From Ciona intestinalis (lineage: Eukaryota > Chordata > Ascidiacea > Phlebobranchia > Cionidae): 64,000 nucleotides of DNA. Both the position numbers and the translations under genes were made by a program. Below the pieces are notes generated by a model. That model did not search any database. It was not told the DNA's origin and saw nothing but the letters and a program-made list of their open reading frames with translations. Positions 1-13,300 of this stretch are shown here, piece by piece (position 1 is the first letter of the stretch; every line of letters begins with the position of its first letter). Location of the stretch: positions 1 through 64,000 of the forward strand of contig NW_004190371.2 of NCBI RefSeq assembly GCF_000224145.3, read 5' to 3'.

Positions 1-43
1 CGAACATTTAAAATAAATGTAATTTATTCCAACAAATGCTAAC

Positions 44-1339
44 CTTCCTTTCTTGATAGTATTCCTCCCAAGTAAAGGTTCCAGCACAGGATCCACACTT
101 TCCTCAACATTCTCAATAAACACAGTGTCCCCATTAGACACACCCATCTCTATCACATCCAAATATCTGGAAAATAATATAACAACATTTGATGAAATAA
201 CATTCGCTAGAAATACTGTTTAATTTTATCCCTATTATTGTATATTTAGCTTATATTTTCACAGTTTATTTAGTGATTTTATAGTCTTTTTGAATATGAT
301 TTGTTCGTAGACCATGGATAAACACATTGAGCAAGCCAAATAATGATTGTAAAGACTTTCTTCCAGTACAATGTTATTGTAATTGGTTATTTATCCCAAC
401 TGATGTTTCTGCTACTCATTGTATATATAGTCTGTCTGTCCGTCAAGTTATAAACAAATCGTAAAAAAAGAGGGACTCCCTCAAAAAATTGCCAATATAA
501 TATTTTTGCTACCAAGTTATATAGCAGCAGTGAGTGACCCTATTATAGACACAACAACTTTTACTCATTCATTCAGTGTATAATAGGCTGTATTAGCCCT
601 CTATGCCCAAGTCTTTATATATTATTTTATTACCCTCTCTGTCCAAGTCTGACAATTTTAAGGTTTGCATATCTCTTCTTAATCCACTGTATGCCTTGTA
701 ACTGAGGATCAATGATGAGCGGCCATCTTTGACAGTTGGTGAGGATGGTGGCGTTCTCCGTGGACATCCGATCCGAGGGAAGACCTTCGTTATTCCACTC
801 AGCGATGTCCGCATCATCCGTCAGCATTGATAGAGGATCTAAATCCTCTGTGGTTGGGATGGGAACCTGGGATAAAAGGATATGTACTGTTAGCAGTGGT
901 TAGGCTAAAAAAAATAAAGAAACAGTTTAAAAAAAAACAAACTTTTTTATACTTTTTTAAAAGGGGAAGTGTCGCTACCACCAAAACCCCTCTGGCTGCG
1001 TCACTGATTGTATGAATATTGCTATTATTTATATTCTGATTCATGTGTGCGAAGTCCTACAATGACTGCTAGGCTGGAATGATTAAAGACTGCTGTTAAA
1101 TGTCTTAATAAAGAATTCATGACACATATGCCTATCAGTATTGGTACCAGTATCGAGCATTGAACCCCGTATCTTGCAAGCCCAACCAATGAGCCATACT
1201 ATATATACTTTACCTCTTGTCCCTTCATATAAGGAATCCAACATTGGTCCATAAACTCAATCCGATAATTTCTTGTGAAATATCCAACGTATGAAACAAA
1301 CGCAGTTATGAGAAGGATGTCCCCACATAACATCTTCTC
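44..1339 (-). CDS. DNAH9: Dynein heavy chain exons 68-70: start of AAA5 (truncated by window edge)
   Basis: Exons: 1214-1339, 634-866, 44-166. Exon 68 encodes [21 protein letters not shown]. Exon 69 encodes [21 protein letters not shown] and [19 protein letters not shown], ending in LGQRG. Exon 70 encodes [21 protein letters not shown] followed by [11 protein letters not shown]. The donor after exon 70 is GTTAGC at 38-43, so the reading frame continues off the left edge. The remaining part of AAA5, AAA6 and the C-terminal domain should lie in the neighbouring sequence. Confidence 0.95.
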
Positions 1340-4300
1340 CTGTTAATGTGGGACCAAATGTTAACATGGATGTTGTAAAGTTTGGATTTTTGTTATTGAC
1401 ATTCAAATAGCTATTTCGTTTGATAATGTAGGAAAATAATAAATTTAGCAGGTTACAGTGTAAAGGATTTCTGCAGAATGTCGATATTAAAATATGGCCT
1501 ATATGTAGGATAGGGTCAGCTTATTTGAAAAACAAATTACAGCCCATTTAGTGACTCTGGGTTAGAGTAATGTCTGCTAACTGTCTGGCTAAAAATACAT
1601 AATCTATTAGTACCAGTATCAAGCACCCAACCCAGTTTTAATCGGTTTCGAAGCAAGCGCCTAAACCACTAAGCCATGGTGCCAAGCTAAGAATATAACA
1701 TACATACCGATAAATTGTTATGGCATACAACACACATACCTGTTCCTTGAAACCACTAACAGCTTCGGCCCATCTAACATTCTCCGAAGCCAAGCCTCCA
1801 ACCAACCTATTAGCAAGGTTAATGGTTAATGTTGTTGATTCAGCTTCTTGTTGACATTTCAGTTTATCAGCAGTGGCTTTTTCAAACTTAGCCGTCAGTT
1901 CTGCTAAGTTAGCGTCAAGTTGCTGTAAAAAAACAAAGAATATTTTTTCAAGTGGAATTTTTCATGTAACTAAGAAAGTACTTCACAAGTTGCTGTTTTA
2001 CAAAAAAAAATGCTCAATATACACTAAAATACATTTACGCCTGAAGAAATCAGATACGGTATATTTATTACATTTTAGTGGTTGGATAGTATAGAATACA
2101 CTACATCGTGTAAATTGACTTCTCATACACCTTACTAAGGATAGCAAATTTAATATGTGTTAAAGTAAATGAGTTACCACTTGGTTATATAAACATAATT
2201 TAATGTATTTTTCAATGTTGACTGTTTAAGTTTTAATTCAGTACTTCCTTAACCCTGGACTGTAACCCAAAAGTGGTGGCCATTTATTTGGTTAAGCCTT
2301 TTGACTGTTATTGTACATCATTTTGACGCATGCTTACAGAAAGTGTTCAAAGAGTAGTTCTGAAAATTGGGCTGCTAAAACTGTCCTAATAATTACTCCC
2401 TAATGTTTGAGTCAGGCCCCTAAAAGATTGAAACCAATGGTTTTATTAAATAAACTTACAGCAATCTTAGCTTTAATTCCAGTCAGTTTATCCTGTGCGG
2501 CAGCGAGGTCAGAATTGGCTTTAGCAAGTGCAAGACGCTTGGGTTCCACATCACAATATACTTCATAAAACTTGACAATGTTGATGCACCATGCACATAA
2601 CCCTGCAGCAGCTGTTGACTGTGAAGGGTAGTAGGGTTAAGATTGAGATAAAGTGTTTGAATGAATGAATGTAACTTAATTATTCGGTGTTGCAGTGCAA
2701 TTGCAGTAGTCATAAAAGAGTGTAATGCTTCATACACCTTGTGCTTGCAAGGTATAATGTGCAGAGGCAAAGTATATTACATTCTACATATTTATCAATA
2801 AAGTTTCCTATGTTTGACAACCGTAAGTGTAACAACATTTAAGCAAAGTCACCCCAGATTTCATAAAAAAAATTTTAAAAGAATGTGTAATACACACAAT
2901 CAACAATAATTTTTTTTAAAGTTCTCTTCTAGAAAAAGTAGGCAAAATATTCCTAATCGTACAAAACTTACTTTAGCTTTTATGAAGTCATAATCAAACT
3001 CGGGATCATCCAAATATGGTCGTATTGCTTTCAAACTGTTCTCGTGAATATTTTCCTTGTCATAGTTGATCAGTTGCTCAAGAAAAGCATCAACCTGTAT
3101 ATGCATTGTGTTAAATAATGGCCCTACATATTATTGGTTAATTAGTCTATTTATCTGGTTAAACAAACAAATACATTATGTGTGTTTTTGTACTTCGTTT
3201 CATATTAGGAAACACAACTCAAAAAAAAATCAAGAATTTTAAAATTTGTTATCTTATATGTGTTATACAAAATAAAAAACAAAAAAAGAATTCAGAAAAA
3301 CTGTATTTTTATTAAAAACTACCCACAATTTTTTATCAACCTTTTTAAAAACACAATTTATTAAAAACAAATTTGGCAACGGAAATAAAACTAATAATAC
3401 AGTTTTATACCTTGGCCATCATAACTTTGGAAGCTTTCCAGCTTCTATCTTTAGCAACTTTTCCATTAGGAGAAAGCAACACCATCACACCAGCTGTTAC
3501 ATTCACTACAGCTGCTGGTGGCGATCCAAATGACTTTAACTCAGTCAAGTTGTTCTATATGAAAAAGAATGTTGAATATAACATGGGTTACTAAATGGAT
3601 ATATGCTTTTTGTATAATATCAATCAATTTAACATATCTACGTGTGACAGAGCAATGATAGTCGTTAAAACACAGGTGTTTTGTCCCATACACCTCGCCA
3701 CAACTTATGAGTTACCACATTCTATAAAAACATTTAAAGTGTTTAGAATTTTTTAGGTATGCATGGCTGAAAATTTACACAACCCATTAGTGACTGCTGG
3801 GTTGGAGGTCAAGTGTCTTCCCAAAAGACACATATGCCCAGAATGGTAGCAGTGTAGAACCACAAAATGATTTTTTATGACTGAATGGCTAACGTATTCA
3901 TTCACAATAACTTTATTAGATTAAGTAATATCCATCCCTACCTTATTAAGTGTATTCAAAGCTTCTTGTGCAGCAGCCAACGCAGGTTCAGCTTTAGCAA
4001 GATCAGTTTCACAAGATTTTTGTTTCTCACCAACTTCCACGGCAAACACGGCAACTTTTGCTTCTTCTTTATCAGCGATGGCTTTTTCTTTGCTCACCTG
4101 TTGTGATTTCACGTTTGATAATATATAGCCGGTTGGGGTAAGATGGTACATGTTTTTTTTAATTCACAGGAAAATATTTAAGTATCTCCGTCTACATTGT
4201 TTTATTCTTTTATAACATCCCATTTGGTAGTAAAAAAATAATTTTTACCTAATTATATAAATGTTTTTTCACGACTTTTAAAAATTGTTAAAAAATATAC

Positions 4301-7300
4301 GGTACAATATGTGTTAGCTTACCTTTTCTGTTTCGATACCAACAACATGAATAAGTTTATCAGCATCTTCATTCTTCTGTTGGAGTTCAACTTCTTGTGA
4401 AGCAAGTTTAGCTTTCAAATCATCAACCTTTATATTAAAGTAGTTTAGAAGGTTGCAGGTTCAAGTACAACCACAGTAAGTTTTTAACCACAGTAATAAA
4501 CCCATTTTATAGGTAAGTAAAAATACAAACATGTTCATGCTATGTTTTGCATTTATAAACTGCGTATGTGTCCTATACAAGACACTTAACAGACATTGCT
4601 CCAACTTAGTGGTTAATAATGGGTTGGAGCACCGGAGGTGTTGGGAGTAATAAGCCAACTCTGGCTCAAATCACCAGTCCCATGCCATGCAACACTGTAG
4701 GATTTCACGAATACAGAATAGAAATTACAACATTTGCAATTGCACACGTAAACTACAAACATGATAATAAATATTTATCCATGCGCGACAGGGCAACAAC
4801 AGTCATTATAATACAAGACACATCTCGTGCTCGCTTAGGTTACACATTCAGTATCTACCTGTGCAGCTGTGCTTTGTAGCTTAGTCAATCCATTCTCCAA
4901 TCTTTCCATCTTAGCTTGCAGTTCCTTCCCTTTAACACCAAGCAAACTCTCATATAGTTTAATTTGCTCCAAGAAACTCTTTGGTGTTGTGTAGTTGTAC
5001 CTCCTGTATATATTATGTGTGTATGAATGAATGAATATAACTTGCTTTATCCTCGTATGGCAAGGAAAATGGCAGTCGTTATAACACGGATGTTCTGTTT
5101 CATACACCATGTGAGTTTTTTCTTTATATATGGCTGATAAAAATATTAAAATGTCAAAGTGTTACCAGCTTTTCTAAATCCTCTAATACATTTGAGATTT
5201 TCCCATCTATAACTACACAATAAATTTCTTAATATCTCATACAAAGAGAGTACATATGTAGTACCATGGGGTAAGATAAGACACCTTTAGCACAGAATAT
5301 TTAAATATCCCTATGGTGTTTTAAACAAAACAGCGGTCTATGGACGTCGTGATGATACGGTTTTATAATTTTTTGGATATACTTTGTTTACTACTAAATG
5401 CGACGAAAAAAATAGAGTGAAAAGGTGTCCCATCTTCCCCCACCCTACTATATTATGAGCAGCATTTTGCACCATTAAATTTCACCTGTCATTTGCTAGA
5501 TACATCTTGCTAGTTTGGTTGACACTTGTATGAACGTATGACATGAACTGACTGATAGATGGTTTAATATTTGGATCAATTCCTTCTATATCCTGTAAAA
5601 TGTGATGGAAATATTAATAAAGCCATAAATGCTATGATAAACAAGTGATAAGATGTTTGTCATTATTTTTTTTTAAATGTGACAACATCTACTTGACAAG
5701 AAATGAATCAATTTTATGGGATATTTATTTATAGCTTATTCTAATGAATCCAGAACCTTGGAATACTGCTTGGAACACTCACAACATGGAGATACCGAAT
5801 TTAGAGCCTAATATAAGGTCTATATTATAGTCCTTTGGCAAGATTGGTTTATAGTAGAGCCTAAGTTGACAGCCACAGAAAAAATATTCACCCACAAAGG
5901 TAAATAAGGGGTTAAAAAGTGAGAATAAATAAATCAATTCATATAAAACTGTGAAATAGCAAATAGATTATACAATGCTGTGCAGAATACCACCACATTA
6001 TTTTAAATGTGTAGGTGTTACTTTTACAGACATATATTAGTTTTACCTGTAGGAAAGTATAACTGACAGATCTCAAAGCTTCTTCCGGCCATTCATGGAA
6101 CCAATCTATCTGTGTACAGTTGACTACGGCTGGAAATTTACGACCACGAACTCTTAAAGTAGATCCAACAGGAGAGAAGCATAACACAACCTGTGTGTGG
6201 ATGGTGTATGGAAATAAGTAAGCTTAGTAAGCAAGTACTGTTGTTAATACCAGGCATACACAAGATTAATTTCTTTCTGTGTAGCCTACCCTTGTTAAGA
6301 TGGCAATAATATTCTGAAAGACACGTGTACATTTTAGACATTGTATATCCCTGGTTAATATTAACAAAAATACAATATACATATTTATGTAAAGCTGCGG
6401 GCACCCCATTTTTGTAATACATTTGTTCGGCACTGTGACAAAAAAAATACTTTTAAATCTATAAAAATAAAAATAAAATTAAAAAAAAACTGTGGCAAAT
6501 TCAGCCTTATAACTCAACTAACACAAATATATTAATGAAACAACATTAAACTGTACCTTAAGTTGCTTCCTAACTCGATCAATAAAAAACTTCCAGCAGT
6601 TTTCCCTCGTGTCCTCCATTCCTGCTCCCTTTACTTCGTTCCTCACTCCACTGATGACGTTTTCCACATCATCTTCTGGAAGCAGCTCAGGGATTTCCCC
6701 TGATGCGAGAAGATCGTTGACCAACACCAAGAACTTTTCATCAGGAACCTGTCGAAAAAAAAATTAGATTTAAAAATTAAAAAAAAATTAAATATATATA
6801 TATATATATCATTTTTATTTTTGTGGATATTTATATAGTACTGTGGAGTAAGATGAATACTGTTAAAAACATAATATTCAATATTTCCTTTTTTAAGTTT
6901 TTAACAATTAACAACGCCCTTTTAGATTTGTGAGGATATGATTATATGATTATACAGTCAACCCCGCTTAATCGGACCACATCAGGACCAAGCCAAACTG
7001 GTCCGATTAAGCGGGGTTGATTGTATATACATTTTTTTACTACCAAATGGGACATAAAAGTGAATAAAAACATGGACCATCTTACCCCAACCACACAGTA
7101 TTACCATAGCTTACTAACCTGAGCATCTGTAAGCAGGAACATTGTCCCAATATTTTTCAATCCAGCTTTCAAATATAAAGCAGCAAGATCAACTTTAAGA
7201 TCAGGAATTCCATATCCTTTCCTTAATGTGATTTGGAAAACTTCCAAACCACTAATGTAAGCTGCAAGTCTGGATAAACTCTGTTTGCCTGTCATGTATA

Positions 7301-10300
7301 AACCATTAATGACCACTGGGAAAGACAGTTTTTCATAGCAAACACTGGAACAGTTACACACATATTAACTTATAAGCAGGCACTGTTGTTGCCATTGACT
7401 TACAAAGTAACATACATGGTAACTTGTAGGCTGACACATGCTGTATGAACACCCGTGTTATATTGACTGTCGGTTTCCACCCAGCAAGGATTCATTCCCC
7501 ACATGAGGATAAGTAAGTGACATTCATTCATTTATACTTATATATACAAGTAGTCTGGGTATTGTAGACTTGTGGTGATGAGACAAATCCTGCCTTAATT
7601 CTAGCTCTACTTACAAGGACTTCCCATATAGAAGGGACACAGAATAGATTTTTAATGGTTCGAATATTGGAGTAATTGGCCAAATCTGGCCTAAATCCTA
7701 GGTCCCTTGAGAAGGACTTCACCCATACAAAATATGACATCACAAATATAACACAATTCCCACCTGAACCACCAACTCCCACAAGAAGAGCGTTTCCTCT
7801 GGGAGATTCGAGTATCCTGTTGATCCTCGCAACATGGGACATGGCATCTTCAAACAGGACGAGGTTCATCACTGCATTCACCTCATTATAAGCCTCCAAA
7901 CCATCAACCAGTAGTTTGTTTAATGCATCCCATGTTGTTACCTGGTGTGGTGAAGCATTGGGTTAAAATTGAGGGCAATGGGTTCCAGGTTCAGGGCCCG
8001 ATAAAGTTAATAATTATATTGGGGTAATGGGCCAAATCTGGCTTAAATCTTAGGTTCTTGACTAGGACCCCACCCACAAAGCTCATTTGCATAGTTTTTT
8101 TGCATTTGTAAATGTTTAATCGTAAAGCAGTAAAGTATTTAGTGTACTGTGGAACTTTCACTAATTAATAATAATGGGGTGATGTGCCAATTGGTCTAAA
8201 TTTAAAGTTCCACGGCTTGCCACTCTGTAGGATATCAACAAGTAGAAATGTTTCCACACACTAAAAAGCTAATTACTAGTGAAAGTTTTCGTTTCTCTTC
8301 TAAGACTTACATTTAAATATTAATGTAAACAAGTTTGTAGCAAACTAAATTTGTAGTAAATTATATTTGAATATCGACCTAAAGGGTCAACCTACAGGAT
8401 AAAAAATACTGAGAAAAAATGCACTGGACTGCAATTAAACACACAATTTATAGCTAACATACCGGTAAATACTTGGGATCTCCTATACCAGCGGAGAAGT
8501 GACAATACAACAGAGGTTCAGCTGTCAATACTTCATCAGGAACGTCATCAAAAAATTTCTTTGCAAATTCAAGTTTATTCTTTTCAAATATTTCAATATC
8601 CTGTATATTAAGTTCATGGTTTAAATTAAGTCAAATTTAATGGGGGAAATGTATGTCTATAATTAGACATTATTAATTTGCACCACAATAGTTAAATAGA
8701 TATCAATAAACAAACAATATTAGTTATTTAAAATACACTACTAATTTGACATATAGGTATTTCAACAGGTCAAAGCTAAAGTGGACAATTTAGGGCAGAA
8801 CAAGAAAGGCAAAGGTTATTGGCTAAGGTTTAGGGGCAGTAGCGCAGCCGAAAAAAAAAAAGTTTTTTAAATTGTAGTTTTTAACGGGGTTTTAGCGGCT
8901 TATCTGGTAAAAAAGGAACTTTAGTGTATTTTTTCTTTGGAAATACACTAATTTTTATACCAGATGAGCCGTTAAAAGATTATTTACAATATGCCTGCTA
9001 GCAGAAGTAATGGAACATCACAAAGTTATAATGTAAAGTTACATATAGTGATGATATTGGCATTTTACCTTTTTATCGATAAGTTTATCACAGTAAACCC
9101 TGGAAGCCTCATGCATCCATAACCTTACAAGGTCCGATATACACTTCACACAATCTGATGTGGAGAACAGAATACCCTGTGTGTAGGAAATCGCATTAAC
9201 TATCAATTACTGTGCGTAAAAGTCAGGTAAAAATAGGAAGGTATTTGTAAAGGATTTGAGATTTTTCCAAATTCTTTTGTAAATACAACATACAAAACAT
9301 ATAGAAAATGGAAAAATGAATTTTAGCGATGTCATTTTAGATTTGGCAAAAATTAAAAACAAAAATTTGTAGGTATACTTAACTAAAATTTGAAAGAAAT
9401 AATTAAAAAAACTAAAAAGATTCACTTAAAGTTAGTATGCATGCAAATGACAAAATTAAAACATTAGCCAAATACTAAAACACATGAAGACCTGAAAAAT
9501 ATTTGACAAATCCCGGAGGTTGAAAATATAATGGAACTTGATTGCAGTTGGTAGAAAAGTGCTGTTGATCTTTCCATGCAGTGCAAGTGCTGCATGAACA
9601 AGTGTGGTCGATACTTTCTGTACAGCCACAGGGAAGCCACCCATCTGTAAATGCTGGCTTAGGATGCTGCTGTAGATGACTTGAAGTGCATCCTGAGGAA
9701 ATATGTTGCATTTACTGTTTATTTTTTTAAGAAATTTTCAATGAAAGTTTTCAAAAAATTGTATTACAGCCTAGTGTTGCCGATGATTTTTTGAATTTTT
9801 TACAATTTTTTAGACATTTTTTTATGTGTGTGTCAAAAATGTAGCAGCATAAGGCCTTGAACCTGGTTTTCTTTGGTTACGATGCAAGCACTCCAAGAAA
9901 GTGGGTTGGGTAAATTAATGTGGACACAAACACCCACAATGATATCAAGCCTCTAACTCGCAACTTCCGGTCTAGAGGAAAGCGCGCTTACCACTTGGCC
10001 CAGCACTGATAATGTAGTGTTGTAAGTTGGTAACTAAGTATATTACAATAAATTTCATTCACCTGTCCAGGGAAACTGACAGCAAACACACTGAAGTGCC
10101 GTTGTAACCTTGGATTGATGGTAAATGAGCCAGCTGTAGGGTTCATACATGCCACGTATTGTACATTGTTTATATCTTTCAATATCAACTTGGTACGATC
10201 ATACCAATGGCTGTAATCCATGTGTTGCCTGTAATGAGAAGTTCATAATTAGTTACAGACTTTATATTATAATAAACTGTATATATATATATATAGGATG

Positions 10301-13300
10301 CAAAAAAAGATGACAGCACTTTTAAATTTTGTTTTTAAACTATTGTTTCTAAATTTGGTACATCAAGACTAAAAAAACTNNNNNNNNNNNNNNNNNNNNN
10401 NNNNNNNNNNNNNNNNNNNNNNNNNNNNNATCTTGAATTTTAANACAAAGGTATATACCATAATACCTTATAAGTGTATGAGGTTGTACTGTCCCATATG
10501 CATCTACTTCTGGCATGTTCATATCATCAATGAAATAAACCAACCTGGTGAAAACAACCTGTATTAACTTAATTTATAAATAATATATGATGACCCTACT
10601 TTTATATATACATACACACTTCCATGTTTAAAATAAACATTTGCACCAAAATCACACTTATTAAATTTAAACAGAATTGTGTAAGAAATAACAGATTTTA
10701 TTCTATATGGGTGAGGTCTTTCAGTGTGGCTTTTCAATGGGTTCTAGGATTTGGTCCAGGATTGATGCATTACCCTCAAAAATATTTAACAAATAGTTTA
10801 TACTTTAGAAAACAATAATAAAAATTTCAAATTACCGTTTTGACCCTGGAGGTCCGAAATTCCTCCCCGCTTTTTTCTCAAGTGGTTTCTCGAGCACTCC
10901 TTGCAACATCATTGATGTTGTGTAGAAGTTGAACGGAACGTTCGTGACCATGAAGTCTTCAGGAAGGGATGCGAGTTTATCCTGCACGAGGACCGTCTTT
11001 CCAGCTCCTGCGTTCCCCACCAACATCACTGGACGACGGATCTCCATCAGAAGATCCATGAAGTAACGAATACGACGAGTTTCAGCTGTTGGCACCATAC
11101 ATGCCTGGAGAAAAGGGAAAGGCATAAATAGGCTTAATTTTTGGTGTGTATGGGCTTGGGGTTGGGCAACCCCACATTAAAAAAAATAACTTAAAACAAT
11201 TTTTATAACAGGGGGACATACTGTGTATACAAACAAGCGGGACCAAATTTTTAGTGTTTGCCACATTAATCAAAGTTTTCTATATTTCTCTTTATGCCTC
11301 GTATTTAAATTTTTAAGTGACATCATTAAAATCGGTTACAATCATAGTCATCAAACATAGGGAACCTAATTGATTAATGTGGCATATTCATAATACTGTC
11401 GCTTTGTTTGTTTATATAGACACCTAGCACCAGGATAAGAGCTATTTTGGGTATAAAAATGAGGTGGTACAGCATATAGTGTCATCCCCAAAATGTTTAA
11501 TAGAATATCATAATAAAAACATAACCCCAGTGTTTCCAGTTTAAAATTTTTCCAATCACCCAGTATTGACCTGCAATGGTAGATCAGGATCCAGTTCGAA
11601 TACGGGAACACTTTCTGACCATGGAAGAAACTTCTTTGTTTCGCTGTCAATGCAAAAATCGAACACAGTACCATTGCTTGGGAACTTGACTGTTTTAAAC
11701 TCAGTGGTCCACCATTTACTAAACTCCACTCTGCATATAAATAAATGAATAAATTTAACTTGCTTTATCCTTGCATGGCTGGAAAAAGACAGTCGTTATA
11801 ACACAAGTGTACTGTTTCATACACCTCGTGCTAGCTTACGAGTTACCATGCATTCAACTTTATAGAGTTTTTTTTCTCTAATGTAGAGCTAACAATTTTT
11901 GGATAACCCATTAGTGACCTGTAGCAGTGACCAGCCTTGAACCCATAACTTCTAGGTTACAGACAGGTGCGCCAAACATTGTGCCACAGTGCCAATTATA
12001 TACAATTTAGTTAACGACTAAAAAATGAATTAAAAATTAGAAAAACTTAGGATATCATTGCTTTAAAATAAGGGTCGATAGCTATATAAGTAAACTTTGT
12101 TATAAACTACACTTAATACACAGCATTTTTTCCACAGTATTTAAATAGATAACTTTATTGACCTGTAATCAATCAGTTGATCTTGGAACATAGCCCCACC
12201 AAATGCCCATATACAAGCAAATACAAAATATAACTCGTATAATTCCTTTGGGCAATCTGCTGGTGTGTTATCTGGTGTAAGAAGCACTTCAAGTAAATAA
12301 CACAACATCTGTGAAGAAGTATAGGCATTAGTAATATTGAACGAGGAGATATAAAAGTTTATGTTACACTGGCATGTTATAAAAAGACTCCGGTGTGCCG
12401 TAATTTTTTTTTAATTAACAATAAAAATGTTATAAAAAAGTTTTTTTAAATGTTGCTGCGTCGCAAAGAAATCCGAAGCAACCAAGTGATTTTGCCTTTT
12501 TGCATAAAAAAAGTTTAAAAATCTTAGCAATAAACCAATGTACTTAACAAAGCTCCGGTAATCAAAATAAACAGAAATAACTGAAGACTGGTGTATTAAC
12601 AAAAACATGCTGTCAATAAAACATGAACTTTCCTACATATGTGCCTAACATGGGTATGCATATTGCATGGATAGCCTGGAATAAATATCGTTACCTTATG
12701 TGAATAATCTAGGCACACATAGTAACTGGTAAACTGGAAAAAAGCTTCAATTAACAGCAATAACACTTATGTGGGAAAAGAAATTCTGGTTTACCAAAGA
12801 TAGGCACCTATGCTTTCCTACCTGTATTTTAGCACACTCTGGTATTGGAGTAATTGTTTTAAACCTTCCCCTCAATGTTTCAATACATGGTGGTATGTAT
12901 TTGTCAAACAATATTGTTAGGTTGGCTTTCTCTGATTGAATTTCTCGCTTGTCAATCCATGATGTTACCTGTGTAGTGTGGTGGGTCATAGTAAAAAAGT
13001 AAAATAATGATACAATATTAAAGCATGATATGTATGTTTTAACACTCTTTGCTTGATTTAAATAAAAAGTTTCTTGGCATTGACTACTACCATTGTGAGC
13101 TGTATCTTTGGACAAGACACTTAATGGCAATTGCCGCAAACCAGTGATTTTCGAATTATCAGCAAAAGAACACTTACAAAGTTACATAAATGGTAAATTG
13201 TAAGCGTGCACAAGGTGTATGAAACAGAACACTGTGTTACATCGACTGTTCTTGCCCAACCACATGGGGGTAAATAGGTTACATTCATTCATGTACTTAC

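Noticed and set aside
10380..10429. Missing dynein exon hidden in the gap
   Set aside because: Exons 51 and 52 join in phase and match the family without missing residues.
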